Positions 16,080 to 24,221 of a DNA stretch of 64,000 nucleotides are shown here, piece by piece. The stretch is from NCBI RefSeq assembly GCF_008642375.1, contig NZ_CP029194.1:186001-250000 (forward strand), in the 5' to 3' direction. Position 1 is the stretch's first letter. Each line of letters opens with the position of its first letter. The stretch is from Streptomyces venezuelae (GTDB lineage Bacteria > Actinomycetota > Actinomycetes > Streptomycetales > Streptomycetaceae). Under the pieces are notes generated by a model, which made no database searches, had not been told where the DNA came from, and saw nothing but the letters and a program-made list of their open reading frames with translations. Both the position numbers and the translations under genes were made by a program.

Positions 16080-17918
16080 TCAGCAGCGGAAGCGGAGGCG
16101 GCAGACGACGGCGTTCGTGTCGCGGCGGACGGCGTGGGCGACGACGGCGCCCCGCTGGTTCTGCAGGGCTCGCTGCCACAGGTGCTCGGGTTCGGCCTCG
16201 GGGACGAGGACGGTGACCCGGGTGCCCGGTTCGGTCGCCTCCAGGTCACGTACGTACGCGGTGATGGGCCGGCCGAGCGAGCGTCGCTCGGAGGGGAGCC
16301 TGACGAGGGGGACGCCCGGGTTCCACAGTGTCCAGTCGCGTTCGAGGGCCTCGGTGGCCTCGCGGTCCTCCGGGTCCGGGTGGCAGACGGTGACCGCGCG
16401 GACCTCGTCGCCGAGGGAGACGGCGGCGGTGAGGGCCTCGCTGGTGAGGCGGGTCAGGGACGAGACCGGGACCAGGACGAGGGAGCGCTCGCGGTGCGGC
16501 GGCTCGGGGATCCTGCCGACGCCGAGGCGCTCGCCGATCCTCCCGTACGCCCGGTGCACGGTCTCGAAGGCGAGGACGAGGGCGGGCAGGGCGATCACGA
16601 TCAGCCAGGCGCCGTCGTGGAACTTGGTGGCGGTGACGACGACCGCGGCGACACCGGTGAGCACGGCGCCGAGGCCGTTGAGCAGGGCCTTCGCGGCCCG
16701 CTTGGGGCCGTGCTCGCGGTTCCAGTGCAGGACCATGCCGGTCTGGGCGATGGTGAAGCCGACGAAGACGCCGATCGCGAAGAGCGGGACGAGCGTGTTG
16801 GTGTCGCCGCCGGAGAAGACGAGCAGCGCGGCGGAGACGACGGCGAGCCAGACGACGCCGTGGCGGTGGACCTGGCGGTCGGCCTTCAGGCCGAAGACGT
16901 GCGGCAGATAGTTGTCGCGGGCGAGCAGCTTCAGCAGGACCGGCAGACCGCCGAACGAGGTGTTCGCCGACAGGGCGAGCAGCACCATGGTCGCGAACTG
17001 GACGACGTAGAAGGCCGCGTTGTGGCCGAGGGAGGCGTCGGCGAGCTGGGCGAGGACGGTGACCCCCTCGACCGGCTGGAGGCCGAAGCGGGAGATCAGG
17101 ACCGAGAGCCCGATCAGCATCACACCGAGGAGCGCGCCCAGCGCGACCTCCGCGCGCATCGCCCGGCGGGCCGCCGGGGTACGGAAGGACGGCACGGCGT
17201 TCGCGATGGCCTCGACTCCGGTGAGCGCCGAGCAGCCCGAGGCGAACGCCTTCAGCAGGAGCAGAGCGCCCACGGTGGTGGCGTTGTCGGCGAGGACGGA
17301 GGCATGGCCGGCGGACGCGGCCGTCGAGACGGGGGCGTCGCGGAACAGGCCGACGACGATCAGGACCAGGATCGCGCCGATGAAGACGGCGGTCGGGACG
17401 ATGAAGGCGCGGGCCGAGTCGACGATCCCTCGCAGGTTCACGCCCGTGATCAGCACCAGAACCGCCAGGCAGATCCACAGCCGGTCCCCGTGCAGCTCGG
17501 GGAAGGCCGAGGTCAGGGCGGCGGCACCGGCCGTCACGGCCACGGCGACGTTCAGGACGTAGTCGAGGACGAGGGACCCCGCCGCGACCAGGCTCGTGCG
17601 ACGGCCGAGGTGTGCCTTGGCGACGGCGTAGGAACCGCCACCGTCCGGGAAGGCCGCGATGACCTGCCGGTACGAGGCCACGAGGACGGCCAGCAGACCG
17701 GCGATGGCCAGCGTGACCGGGAGCGTGAAGCCGAGCCCGTATCCGCCGGCTGCCGCGAGGACCAGGACGATGGCCTCGGGGCCGTACGCCACGGACGCCA
17801 TCGCGTCGAGCGAGAGCGCGGCGAGCCCCGTGACGGCCGTCAGCTTGTGGCGCGCGCCGCTGTCCGGGGGTTCCTCGGCGACGGGTGCGACACCGTTCTC
17901 TGTGGTCAGAGCGGACAT
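16080..17918 (-). CDS. APC-superfamily amino-acid/cation permease with C-terminal cytosolic domain
   Basis: A 612-residue transporter with about twelve transmembrane helices in the first 430 residues. The substrate-site helix 1 reads LAALSLDAMASVAYGPEAIV and helix 6 reads GCSALTGVEAIANAVPSF. The last 150 residues form a soluble alpha/beta domain (SLVLVPVSSLTRLTSEALTA, then TRVTVLVPEAEPEH) reminiscent of USP-like folds. Proteins of this architecture include KimA-like potassium importers and other APC transporters, so potassium or amino acids are both possible. I see no ydaO-type c-di-AMP riboswitch upstream. The gene stands alone. Confidence 0.88.
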   Translation of the reverse strand: MSALTTENGVAPVAEEPPDSGARHKLTAVTGLAALSLDAMASVAYGPEAIVLVLAAAGGYGLGFTLPVTLAIAGLLAVLVASYRQVIAAFPDGGGSYAVAKAHLGRRTSLVAAGSLVLDYVLNVAVAVTAGAAALTSAFPELHGDRLWICLAVLVLITGVNLRGIVDSARAFIVPTAVFIGAILVLIVVGLFRDAPVSTAASAGHASVLADNATTVGALLLLKAFASGCSALTGVEAIANAVPSFRTPAARRAMRAEVALGALLGVMLIGLSVLISRFGLQPVEGVTVLAQLADASLGHNAAFYVVQFATMVLLALSANTSFGGLPVLLKLLARDNYLPHVFGLKADRQVHRHGVVWLAVVSAALLVFSGGDTNTLVPLFAIGVFVGFTIAQTGMVLHWNREHGPKRAAKALLNGLGAVLTGVAAVVVTATKFHDGAWLIVIALPALVLAFETVHRAYGRIGERLGVGRIPEPPHRERSLVLVPVSSLTRLTSEALTAAVSLGDEVRAVTVCHPDPEDREATEALERDWTLWNPGVPLVRLPSERRSLGRPITAYVRDLEATEPGTRVTVLVPEAEPEHLWQRALQNQRGAVVAHAVRRDTNAVVCRLRFRC

Positions 17919-18264
17919 GCGGGTGATCTCCTTCGTACGCAGGTCCGCTCAGGGTGTGCCCTGGTCAGCGCGTTCCCCACGGTTGCCGGCGGGTTCTTGG
18001 CGCCGAACGGCACTCTCTTCACACCTTCTTGACGCGAGCACTCAGGAACCGTGGGCGCCTACGGGGCTACGGTCATCCCATGAGCCGGAACACGCCCTGT
18101 GGCTGCTCGGCACAGGAGCCTGGCTCCTCATCGCGGCCGTCCTGATCGAGCTCGTCCACCGCACGTGACCGCTCCGTCGGCGCCCTGCCGTCAAGGCCGA
18201 CGCGCTCCCTCGGAGGCACGCGCCGGCGTCGCGGGGATGCCGTCCCGTCACCAGCCCTGCCACA
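17919..18264. other. Intergenic region, nothing firm
   Basis: Between the permease start and the terminator hairpin at 18265 I find no supported gene. A plus-strand frame ending at 18168 codes for ALWLLGTGAWLLIAAVLIEL followed by VHRT, transmembrane-like, but it lacks an acceptable start codon nearby. Confidence 0.35.
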
Positions 18265-18291
18265 CAGGCCCAGGTCGGTGACCTGGGCCTG
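18265..18291 (-). terminator. Perfect 12-bp stem hairpin
   Basis: CAGGCCCAGGTC (18265-18276), loop GGT, then its exact complement (18280-18291). It lies 27 bp beyond the stop of the minus-strand gene at 18318 and is the likely terminator of the LuxR/hydrolase/ABM-like cluster. There is no U-tract, as is common in Streptomyces. Confidence 0.75.
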
Positions 18292-18317
18292 CGTCGTCGC
18301 CGTGGAGGCCGCTACTC

Positions 18318-18596
18318 CTACGTCATGTAGTTGTGGATCGGCCAGAACTGTGGCGTCGGGAACGGTGGCGTCACGCCTGCGGCCTGGAGAGCGGGTACGA
18401 GACGCTCCTGGATGAATCGCTTCGCGTCGTCCTCCGACTCCCAGACCTCGACGACGCGCCAGCCACCGTTCGGGCTCGGCCCCGCGGCGTGGAAGATGCC
18501 GCCCGCGGGCTTGTCCTGCAGGCCCAGATGGTCCCGGACCTTGTCGTAGATCTCCTGCGAACCGTGTGGATTGTCCACCAGCATGGCGATCGTCAT
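18318..18596 (-). CDS. Small ABM/dabb-like ferredoxin-fold protein
   Basis: A 92-residue protein starting MTIAMLVDNPHGSQEIYDKV, with GWRVVEVWESEDDAKRFIQE and a short C-terminal PTPQFWPIHNYMT. The pattern is that of antibiotic-biosynthesis-monooxygenase-type dimeric alpha-beta barrels, small proteins that cyclise, oxidise or chaperone reactive intermediates. The ATG at 18596 is preceded by GAGGAGG at about 5-6 nt. It follows the alpha/beta hydrolase gene by 38 bp and is probably co-transcribed with it. Confidence 0.8.
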   Translation of the reverse strand: MTIAMLVDNPHGSQEIYDKVRDHLGLQDKPAGGIFHAAGPSPNGGWRVVEVWESEDDAKRFIQERLVPALQAAGVTPPFPTPQFWPIHNYMT

Positions 18597-18634
18597 CACT
18601 GCCTCCTCTTGTTCGGTTGTCCGTTTCCCCATGG

Positions 18635-19522
18635 TCATGTGACGTGCGGGGCGAGCGGGGTACGGATCTCCACCCGCAGCGCGCCCAGGAAGGCTTCGGG
18701 CTGCTCGAAGGCGGGGTCGTCGGCGGCGTCCTCGATCACGTGGAGCGGCCATCCGTGGCGGGCGCCTGCGGCCTCGGCGATCTTCAGCCGCACCTGGAGG
18801 TCCTGCCTCCCGCAGATCAGGCTCGTGGGCACGGCGATCCGTGCCAGGTCCGCCACCGGGATCGGGTTCATCGCGAACTCCGGCATGAGGCTACGCAGAG
18901 CGGCCTTCTGGCCAGGGGCACGGGCGCGGTCGAGCGCGTACGCCTCCAGCAACTCCATGCGCTCGCCGAGCTGTTCGCGCAGCCTGCCCAGGTCCGTCAT
19001 ACAGGCGCTCATGAGCCGGTCCTGGGCTCGTTCCGTGGGCCGTGCCATGAAACGGACCATGGCGAGCGCGAACCTGGGCGCGGGGCGGAACCGGCCGAGG
19101 CCGTACGAGTCGACCAGGACCAGTCGGGCGAGCCGGTCTCCGTGGTCGCAGGCGAAGCGGGCGGCGATGGCGCCGCCGAGCAGATGCCCGACCAGGACGG
19201 GCCGCGACGCACAGGTCCGCTCGATCAGCTCGCCCAGCCACGCGAGAACGCGGTCGGCCTTGAGGTGGCCTTCGCCCATCTCCGAGGCGCCGTGGCCGGG
19301 CAGGTCGGGAGCGACCACGGAGAAGGTCTCCATCAGTTCCGGCATCACGCGCATCCAGGTCGCCGCGAACTCCCCGGGGCCGTGGAGCAGGACCAGCGGC
19401 GGGCCGTCACCGCCTTCCAGTACGGCGGTCGGTATTCCGGCCAGGTCGATGCGTCGTTCCGTGGCGGGGAAGCCGGCGAGGAGCCGCTCGCGGATGTCAC
19501 TGTCGGTGCAGGAGTCGTTCAT
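18635..19522 (-). CDS. Alpha/beta hydrolase-fold protein lacking the nucleophile serine
   Basis: A 295-residue alpha/beta hydrolase homologue: oxyanion strand PLVLLHGPGEFAATW, conserved APDLPGHGASEMG, cap helices and the late strand PTSLICGRQDLQVRLKIAEA. At the nucleophile elbow, where active members read GHSxGG, this protein reads VLVGHLLGGAIAARFACD: the serine position is leucine (codon CTG). It is therefore unlikely to hydrolyse esters and may be a binding or sensory protein. The ATG at 19522 has GGAGG 8 nt upstream. It lies between a TPR-LuxR regulator and an ABM-like gene in one direction. Confidence 0.85.
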   Translation of the reverse strand: MNDSCTDSDIRERLLAGFPATERRIDLAGIPTAVLEGGDGPPLVLLHGPGEFAATWMRVMPELMETFSVVAPDLPGHGASEMGEGHLKADRVLAWLGELIERTCASRPVLVGHLLGGAIAARFACDHGDRLARLVLVDSYGLGRFRPAPRFALAMVRFMARPTERAQDRLMSACMTDLGRLREQLGERMELLEAYALDRARAPGQKAALRSLMPEFAMNPIPVADLARIAVPTSLICGRQDLQVRLKIAEAAGARHGWPLHVIEDAADDPAFEQPEAFLGALRVEIRTPLAPHVT

Positions 19523-19648
19523 CGTCACCACCTCCATCCGCTCCCAGCCTCCTCCTGGCGACTCCGGCCGGCATCGACGGGAATCACCACTTCTGCTCCG
19601 GTGAGGGGCATGGTGATTTCCGACCATGCGGAGCACCCGGTCCTGGCG

Positions 19649-21304
19649 TCAGACGAGGTGGTGCTCGTGTGCCTTGGCGCTCGCGGCGGTCCGCGACGAC
19701 ACGTCGAGCTTGGCGAAGATGTTCTGTACGTGCCGGGCGACGGTGTGTTCGCTGATGACCAGGGCGGATGCGATCTCCCGGTTGCGTTTCCCTGCGGCGA
19801 CCAGGCGCAGCACGGCCTCCTCTCGCGGTGTCAGGCCCAGGGCACTCCCGAGTGCGTGCCCGGGTGCCGCCTCCGCCGGGGCGCCGGAGGCGATCGCGTC
19901 GACCCGTACGACGTCCGGTGCGGCACCGATGTGCGCGAACACGGCACGGGCCGCCTCGAGTTCGAGGGCTGCCGTCTCGTCGTCGCCCAGGGCCAGACAG
20001 GCCCTGCCGATGAGCATCCGTATCCGTGCGGTCTCGTACGGTGCGTCGAGTTCCTGCCACCCCCGCTCCGCCTTCCGGAGGGCGATCAGGGCGGACCCCG
20101 CCTCACCGGCCGCCAGCTCGACGGTGCCGCGGGCGGCCGTCGCGATCACACCCAGTACCCCGCCCCGGTACCTCTCGGCGATCGTCCCGAGCTCGTCGCA
20201 GGCGCTCAGCGCGGCCTGCGTGTCTCCCGCTGCCAGCATGATCTCGACACAGGCGGGGAGCAGCCTCGCCCGCTCCAGAGGATCGACGGTCTCCTCGATC
20301 ACGCGGTGCATCGCGGCGACCGCGGTGCCCTCGTTCCCTTGGGCCAGTCGGAGCAGGGCCAGCCCCGGCTGCGGATCCCCACCGCATCGGCTGGCGTCCC
20401 GGTACCCCTCCTCCGCCGCCGCGAACGCCCCCTGCAGGCGGTGGATCTCCGCCTGCCGGTAGTGCGACTGACCGGCTTCCCCCTGGGGTGTCTCCTGCCG
20501 GAACCGCTCGCCCGCCCGTTCCGCTTCAGCCAGTGCCTCCCGCCACGCACCGTGCAGCTCCATGATCTCGGCGCGGTGCACGAGGCACTCACCGCTGAAG
20601 GCCACCATGTCGGGCTGCTCTCGGCACCACACCGTCAGCGCCTCGGTCCACTCCTGCGCGCGGCGCAGCTCGTACACCGCACGGCAGGCGTCGATCACGG
20701 CGCAGTAGACCACGCCGGTGACAGCTGGGGAGAGGTCACCCGATGTGACGGCCACCATGGCCTCGTCCAGGAGTCCGAGGCCTTCCTCGACCCGTCCTTC
20801 CCTCACCAGTGCTTGCCCCTGCTCCTCCATGGCGAGGGCGAGCAGGTCCGCGTCCCCGAATCGTTCCCCGATCTCCGCTGCCCGGCCCGCCGTGGCGTAG
20901 GCGCCGGCGTAGTCACCGCCGGCCCGCAGCATCATGACCGCGGGCATGAGCAGATAGCCCTCCTCGACGCACCCGATCTCTTCGGCCTCGACGAGCCGAT
21001 GCGCCCGCCCGAACCATCCGGTCGCGCGGCCGGTCTCCCGTCTGTACGCCAGATCGAACCCAGCCCAGAAGGCGCAGCGAGCCGCCTTCAGTGCCCTGGC
21101 GGTCCCCAGGTACGAGCCGTACGCCCGTTCCAGCGCGCTCACCATGTCCTCATGGCGGCCCGTCATGAAGGCGGACATCGCGAGCAGTTCGAGGTCCTCC
21201 GCCTTCAGCGGATTCACCCGGTCCGCGAGTTCCAGAGCCTTGTAGCCATCGGCCCACGCCCGTACTCCACAGGCGGTCCGGCCACGCTCAAGGTCGCCGG
21301 TCAC
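19649..21304 (-). CDS. LuxR-family regulator with long TPR-like sensor region
   Basis: A 551-residue regulator. Residues about 15-470 are alpha-helical TPR-like repeats (RAAEIGERFGDADLLALAME, EEGYRDASRCGGDPQPGLAL, ERGWQELDAPYETARIRMLI). The C-terminal 65 residues are a LuxR helix-turn-helix (LTPREEAVLRLVAAGKRNRE, then SEHTVARHVQNIFAKLDVSS). It lacks the N-terminal NTPase of LAL/MalT proteins, so it is a shorter TPR-HTH type. The start is GTG 21304. It likely controls the hydrolase and ABM-like genes that begin 126 bp downstream on the same strand. Confidence 0.87.
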   Translation of the reverse strand: MTGDLERGRTACGVRAWADGYKALELADRVNPLKAEDLELLAMSAFMTGRHEDMVSALERAYGSYLGTARALKAARCAFWAGFDLAYRRETGRATGWFGRAHRLVEAEEIGCVEEGYLLMPAVMMLRAGGDYAGAYATAGRAAEIGERFGDADLLALAMEEQGQALVREGRVEEGLGLLDEAMVAVTSGDLSPAVTGVVYCAVIDACRAVYELRRAQEWTEALTVWCREQPDMVAFSGECLVHRAEIMELHGAWREALAEAERAGERFRQETPQGEAGQSHYRQAEIHRLQGAFAAAEEGYRDASRCGGDPQPGLALLRLAQGNEGTAVAAMHRVIEETVDPLERARLLPACVEIMLAAGDTQAALSACDELGTIAERYRGGVLGVIATAARGTVELAAGEAGSALIALRKAERGWQELDAPYETARIRMLIGRACLALGDDETAALELEAARAVFAHIGAAPDVVRVDAIASGAPAEAAPGHALGSALGLTPREEAVLRLVAAGKRNREIASALVISEHTVARHVQNIFAKLDVSSRTAASAKAHEHHLV

Positions 21305-21500
21305 GGCCTCGCCGACCGCCTTGCCAGCTCTGCCTCATGGCGCCTCCCAAGGGCATCTCAATTCTATGGGACGGACAGAAATGCATCCATTCATCCCCTT
21401 GGTCAGGCCCCTTCGGCCACCAGGAGTTCGGTATGCCGATCCGCGAAGGCGCGCACGCTCGCAGCGTCCGTGGAAAGGACGGGGACAGGAGGCCACCGGC

Positions 21501-21653
21501 ATGTCCTACTCCGACGTCGTCGAGCTGCGGATCCTCAAGCCTCAGTGTTCGGTGGTCCCAACGAAGCGCCGTGCGGGCACCGGTGGTTTCACCCGAAGAC
21601 GGAGCGATGTCGTAGCAGGCGGGGAGCTCCACCGGCGAGGATGCCTGTCGTGA
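21501..21653 (+). CDS. Possible 50-residue leader protein coupled to the permease
   Basis: ATG 21501 is preceded by AGGAGG at 8 nt and opens a 50-codon frame (MSYSDVVELRILKPQCSVVP and a basic tail) whose TGA overlaps the GTG start of the TauE/SafE gene (GTGA). The ribosome binding site and overlap argue for translation; the composition is unremarkable and I recognise no family. It could be a leader peptide or the stub of a broken gene. Confidence 0.4.
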   Translation: MSYSDVVELRILKPQCSVVPTKRRAGTGGFTRRRSDVVAGGELHRRGCLS

Positions 21654-22465
21654 CCACCGACCGTGCCCTCGCTCCCCTCCGTTCCACGCACGCGGCGCCC
21701 TTGGTCTTCGGTGTGGGAGCCGCCATCGGGGTGCTCGGCGGCATGATCGGGCTGGGCGGAGCGGAGTTCCGTCTGCCTCTGCTGATCGGCCTCTTCGGGT
21801 TCGCCGCGCTCTCGGCCGTCATCCTGAACAAGGCGATGAGCCTCGTGGTGGTCCTGATCGCCCTGCCCGCCCGCCTCGCTGCCGTCCCCGCCGCCGAGGT
21901 CGCCGCACGCTGGCCCGTCGCGGTCAACCTGCTCGCCGGCAGCCTGCTCGGTGCATGGGCCGGGGCGTCCTGGGCCGTACGGATGCGCTCGGCGACCCTC
22001 TACAAGGTGCTGGCCGCGCTCATGGTGCTCATGGCGGTCGCTCTCGTCCTCGGTCACACCACCACGCTGGGGACCCTCGACTTGCCGCTGTGGGCACAGG
22101 TCCCCTCCGGAGTGGCAGCCGGGTTCGGCGTAGGGGTGGTCGCCGCGATCATGGGTGTCGCCGGAGGAGAACTGCTCATCCCGACGATCGTGCTGCTGTT
22201 CGGCGAGGACATCAAAGTCGCCGGCAGCCTGTCCTTGCTGGTCTCCCTGCCGACGATGCTGGTGGCCTTCGCCCGCTACAGCCGCGACGGCAGCTTCGCC
22301 GTCCTCGGCTCCAACCTCCGCTTCACCACGGTCATGGCCGTGGGCTCCATCGCCGGTGCCGTCTTCGGCGGCCTGCTGCTGGGGGTCTTCCCCGACCTGA
22401 TCCTCATCCCCGCCCTCGCGGTGATCCTGCTCGTCTCCGCGGTGAAGCTCGCCCGGCACGGCTGA
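21650..22465 (+). CDS. TauE/SafE-family sulfite/organosulfonate exporter-like permease
   Basis: A 271-residue membrane protein with about eight transmembrane helices and the family glycine motifs VLGGMIGLGGAEFRLPLLIG in the first half and AAIMGVAGGELLIPTIVLLF in the second, showing the usual inverted duplication. Members move sulfite, sulfoacetate or other small anions. I take GTG 21650 (GCGAGG 9 nt upstream, and coupled to the preceding 50-codon frame) rather than ATG 21641, which would have no spacing from that ribosome binding site. Its substrate here is unknown. Confidence 0.87.
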   Translation: MTTDRALAPLRSTHAAPLVFGVGAAIGVLGGMIGLGGAEFRLPLLIGLFGFAALSAVILNKAMSLVVVLIALPARLAAVPAAEVAARWPVAVNLLAGSLLGAWAGASWAVRMRSATLYKVLAALMVLMAVALVLGHTTTLGTLDLPLWAQVPSGVAAGFGVGVVAAIMGVAGGELLIPTIVLLFGEDIKVAGSLSLLVSLPTMLVAFARYSRDGSFAVLGSNLRFTTVMAVGSIAGAVFGGLLLGVFPDLILIPALAVILLVSAVKLARHG

Positions 22466-22689
22466 CCGCGGAGACGAGCTCGCAGGGTTACGCCGGCAAG
22501 GCGCGGGGCTCCCGCTGGCCCGGCGGGCGATCGCGGCCCACGATCTGCGCGGACTCCGGCGGATCATCGACGGTGGAGCCGTGGCAAGGGCGAACAGCGC
22601 GAGGGAACGGGCGAGGAGCACGGTGACGGGCTCCCTGGTGGCATCGCTGTCCGCCGACGCGACGCCGGTCTGGTGGACGGTGCCGCCCT

Positions 22690-22935
22690 CGGACGGGGCG
22701 AGGAAGCCGCATGCGGGGTCGCAGCGGCCGGCCCGCTCGGGCAAGGCGTCCAGGTGGGCCAGAGAACCGCGGAGAGAGGCGGTGAACGCGGCCGGCTCGG
22801 CGGCGCATCTCGGCCTCGGCGAGCCGGGCGGCGAGCCGCGGCGGCAGGCCCGCCTTCACATCCCGGCAGGCGCCCGCTTCCCACACCCGCAGCAGTTCGC
22901 CGATCTCCTCCAGCGGGAGGCCCAGGCGAAGGTCA
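22690..22935 (-). pseudogene. Broken MerR-family regulator (C-terminal part)
   Basis: On the minus strand, LRLGLPLEEIGELLRVWEAG followed by ACRDVKAGLPPRLAARLAEAE is the end of a MerR DNA-binding domain and the start of its dimerisation helix. After one frameshift the reading continues as AAFTASLRGSLAHLDALPER then AGRCDPACGFLAP, the metal- or thiol-type C-terminal CxxxC segment. The N-terminal helix-turn-helix is missing, and no stop closes the C-terminus in frame. The remnant lies in a 0.7-kb region (22466-23177) with no intact gene. Confidence 0.7.
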
Positions 22936-23177
22936 GGCCCTCCGCCGAGGTGATGCGGGCCGGCAACGGGCGGCGAGCAGATCTCGGGGACGAGGGACGT
23001 CCTTGGGCAGAGGGACCTCGCCGGCCCCTTCGCCTACCGTCGCTCCCATCCGGCATGAAGGTCGCGTGGTGGGGCGCCGTCGTCATCGGCTTCGTCAACG
23101 GCGGCCAGTGACCGGTCCGGCTGACGCAGAGAACAGCGACGGCACACCGCGTGGTGGCCCGGCCGGAAGCCTGCCGA

Positions 23178-24221
23178 TCAGGTGCCGGGGTGCAGGGTGG
23201 CCTCGCCGGTGAGGCGTACGCCGACCCGCTGCCCCGGTGCCACCGACAGCGGAGTGGGGGTGCGGACGTCGACGGGGCGTTCCAGTCCGTCGACGCTCAC
23301 CGTGATCAGGGCGTCGTGGCCGAAGAAGCGCACATCGGTCACGACACCTTCGGTGTCGGGGCCGCCCGCCCGCGCCAGCTGGAGTTGCTCGGGCCTCAGC
23401 AGCACCAGGCCTTCTCTGCGGCCCGCCGGGACGACGGCCAGTGGGATCCGCCCCAGCGCTGTCGTGGCCACGCCCTTCTCGGCGGTGCCGGGCACGAGCA
23501 CGGCGTCCCCGACGAACGAGGCCAGCCACGGGTCCGCCGGCCGGTGGTAGAGCTCCTCCGGGGTGGCGCACTGGGCCACTCGGCCCTCGCGCAGGACGGC
23601 GACGACATCGGCGGTGGAGAGTGCCTCCTGCTGATCGTGCGTCACGAGCAGTCCGGTCGCGCCGCTCTGCCGCAGCACGGCGCGGACCTCCGCCCGTACG
23701 GCACCACGGAGTCCGCTGTCGAGGGCGCTGAACGGCTCGTCGAGCAGGACGAGATGGGGTTGCGGGGCGAGCGCGCGGGCCAGTGCCACGCGCTGCTGCT
23801 GGCCGCCGGAGAGTTCGTGCGGCATGCGGTCGCCGTACCCGGGCAGGCCGACGAGGTCGAGCATCTCCGCCACACGGGTGCGCTTGGCGGCGCGGTCGAG
23901 GCCGGTGAGCCCGAAGGTGATGTTCCGGGCCACGCTCAGGTGGGGGAAGAGCGCGCCTTCCTGGGGGACGATCCCGATGCGCCGCCGCTCGGGCGGCAGG
24001 TGGACGCCGGGGCCGCCGAGGAGCCGGCCGGCGACGGTGACCGTGCCGGCGTCCGCCTTCAGGAAGCCGGCGATCACCCGCAGCAGGGTGGTCTTGCCGC
24101 AGCCGGACGGGCCCAGCACGGCGGCGAGGGCACCGCCGGGGACGTCGAGGTCGAGCCCGTCGAGGACCGGGGCCTCCGGTCCGTACGCCTTGACCAGGCC
24201 GCTGACCCGGAGCTCGTTCAT
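23178..24221 (-). CDS. Ferric-iron ABC transporter ATP-binding protein (FbpC-like)
   Basis: A 347-residue ATPase: Walker A GPSGCGKTT (37-45), signature LSGGQ (137-141), Walker B LVLLDEP (157-163), H-loop LLVTHDQQEA, then a C-terminal TOBE-type regulatory domain (about 240-347, with EGLVLLRPEQLQLARAGGPD). The PQEGALFPHLSVARNITFGL segment is typical of FbpC/PotA-like ATPases. The ATG overlaps the permease TGA (ATGA). It is the third gene of the iron operon whose promoter has an iron box. It powers uptake of Fe(III) or a Fe-chelate delivered by the lipoprotein at 25.8-26.8 kb. Confidence 0.92.
   Translation of the reverse strand: MNELRVSGLVKAYGPEAPVLDGLDLDVPGGALAAVLGPSGCGKTTLLRVIAGFLKADAGTVTVAGRLLGGPGVHLPPERRRIGIVPQEGALFPHLSVARNITFGLTGLDRAAKRTRVAEMLDLVGLPGYGDRMPHELSGGQQQRVALARALAPQPHLVLLDEPFSALDSGLRGAVRAEVRAVLRQSGATGLLVTHDQQEALSTADVVAVLREGRVAQCATPEELYHRPADPWLASFVGDAVLVPGTAEKGVATTALGRIPLAVVPAGRREGLVLLRPEQLQLARAGGPDTEGVVTDVRFFGHDALITVSVDGLERPVDVRTPTPLSVAPGQRVGVRLTGEATLHPGT

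Noticed and set aside
16134..18032. Very long plus-strand open frame opposite the APC permease
   Set aside because: It is antisense to a clear transporter gene; its Gly/Asp/Arg-rich composition is the usual mirror image of high-GC coding DNA.
17919..18168. c-di-AMP (ydaO) riboswitch for the APC permease, and a small transmembrane peptide ending at 18168
   Set aside because: No conserved ydaO motifs are seen, and the peptide frame has no usable start codon near its hydrophobic segment.
18566..22465. 1299-codon plus-strand frame
   Set aside because: It runs antisense to the hydrolase and LuxR genes; only its last 271 codons (TauE/SafE) show real protein character.
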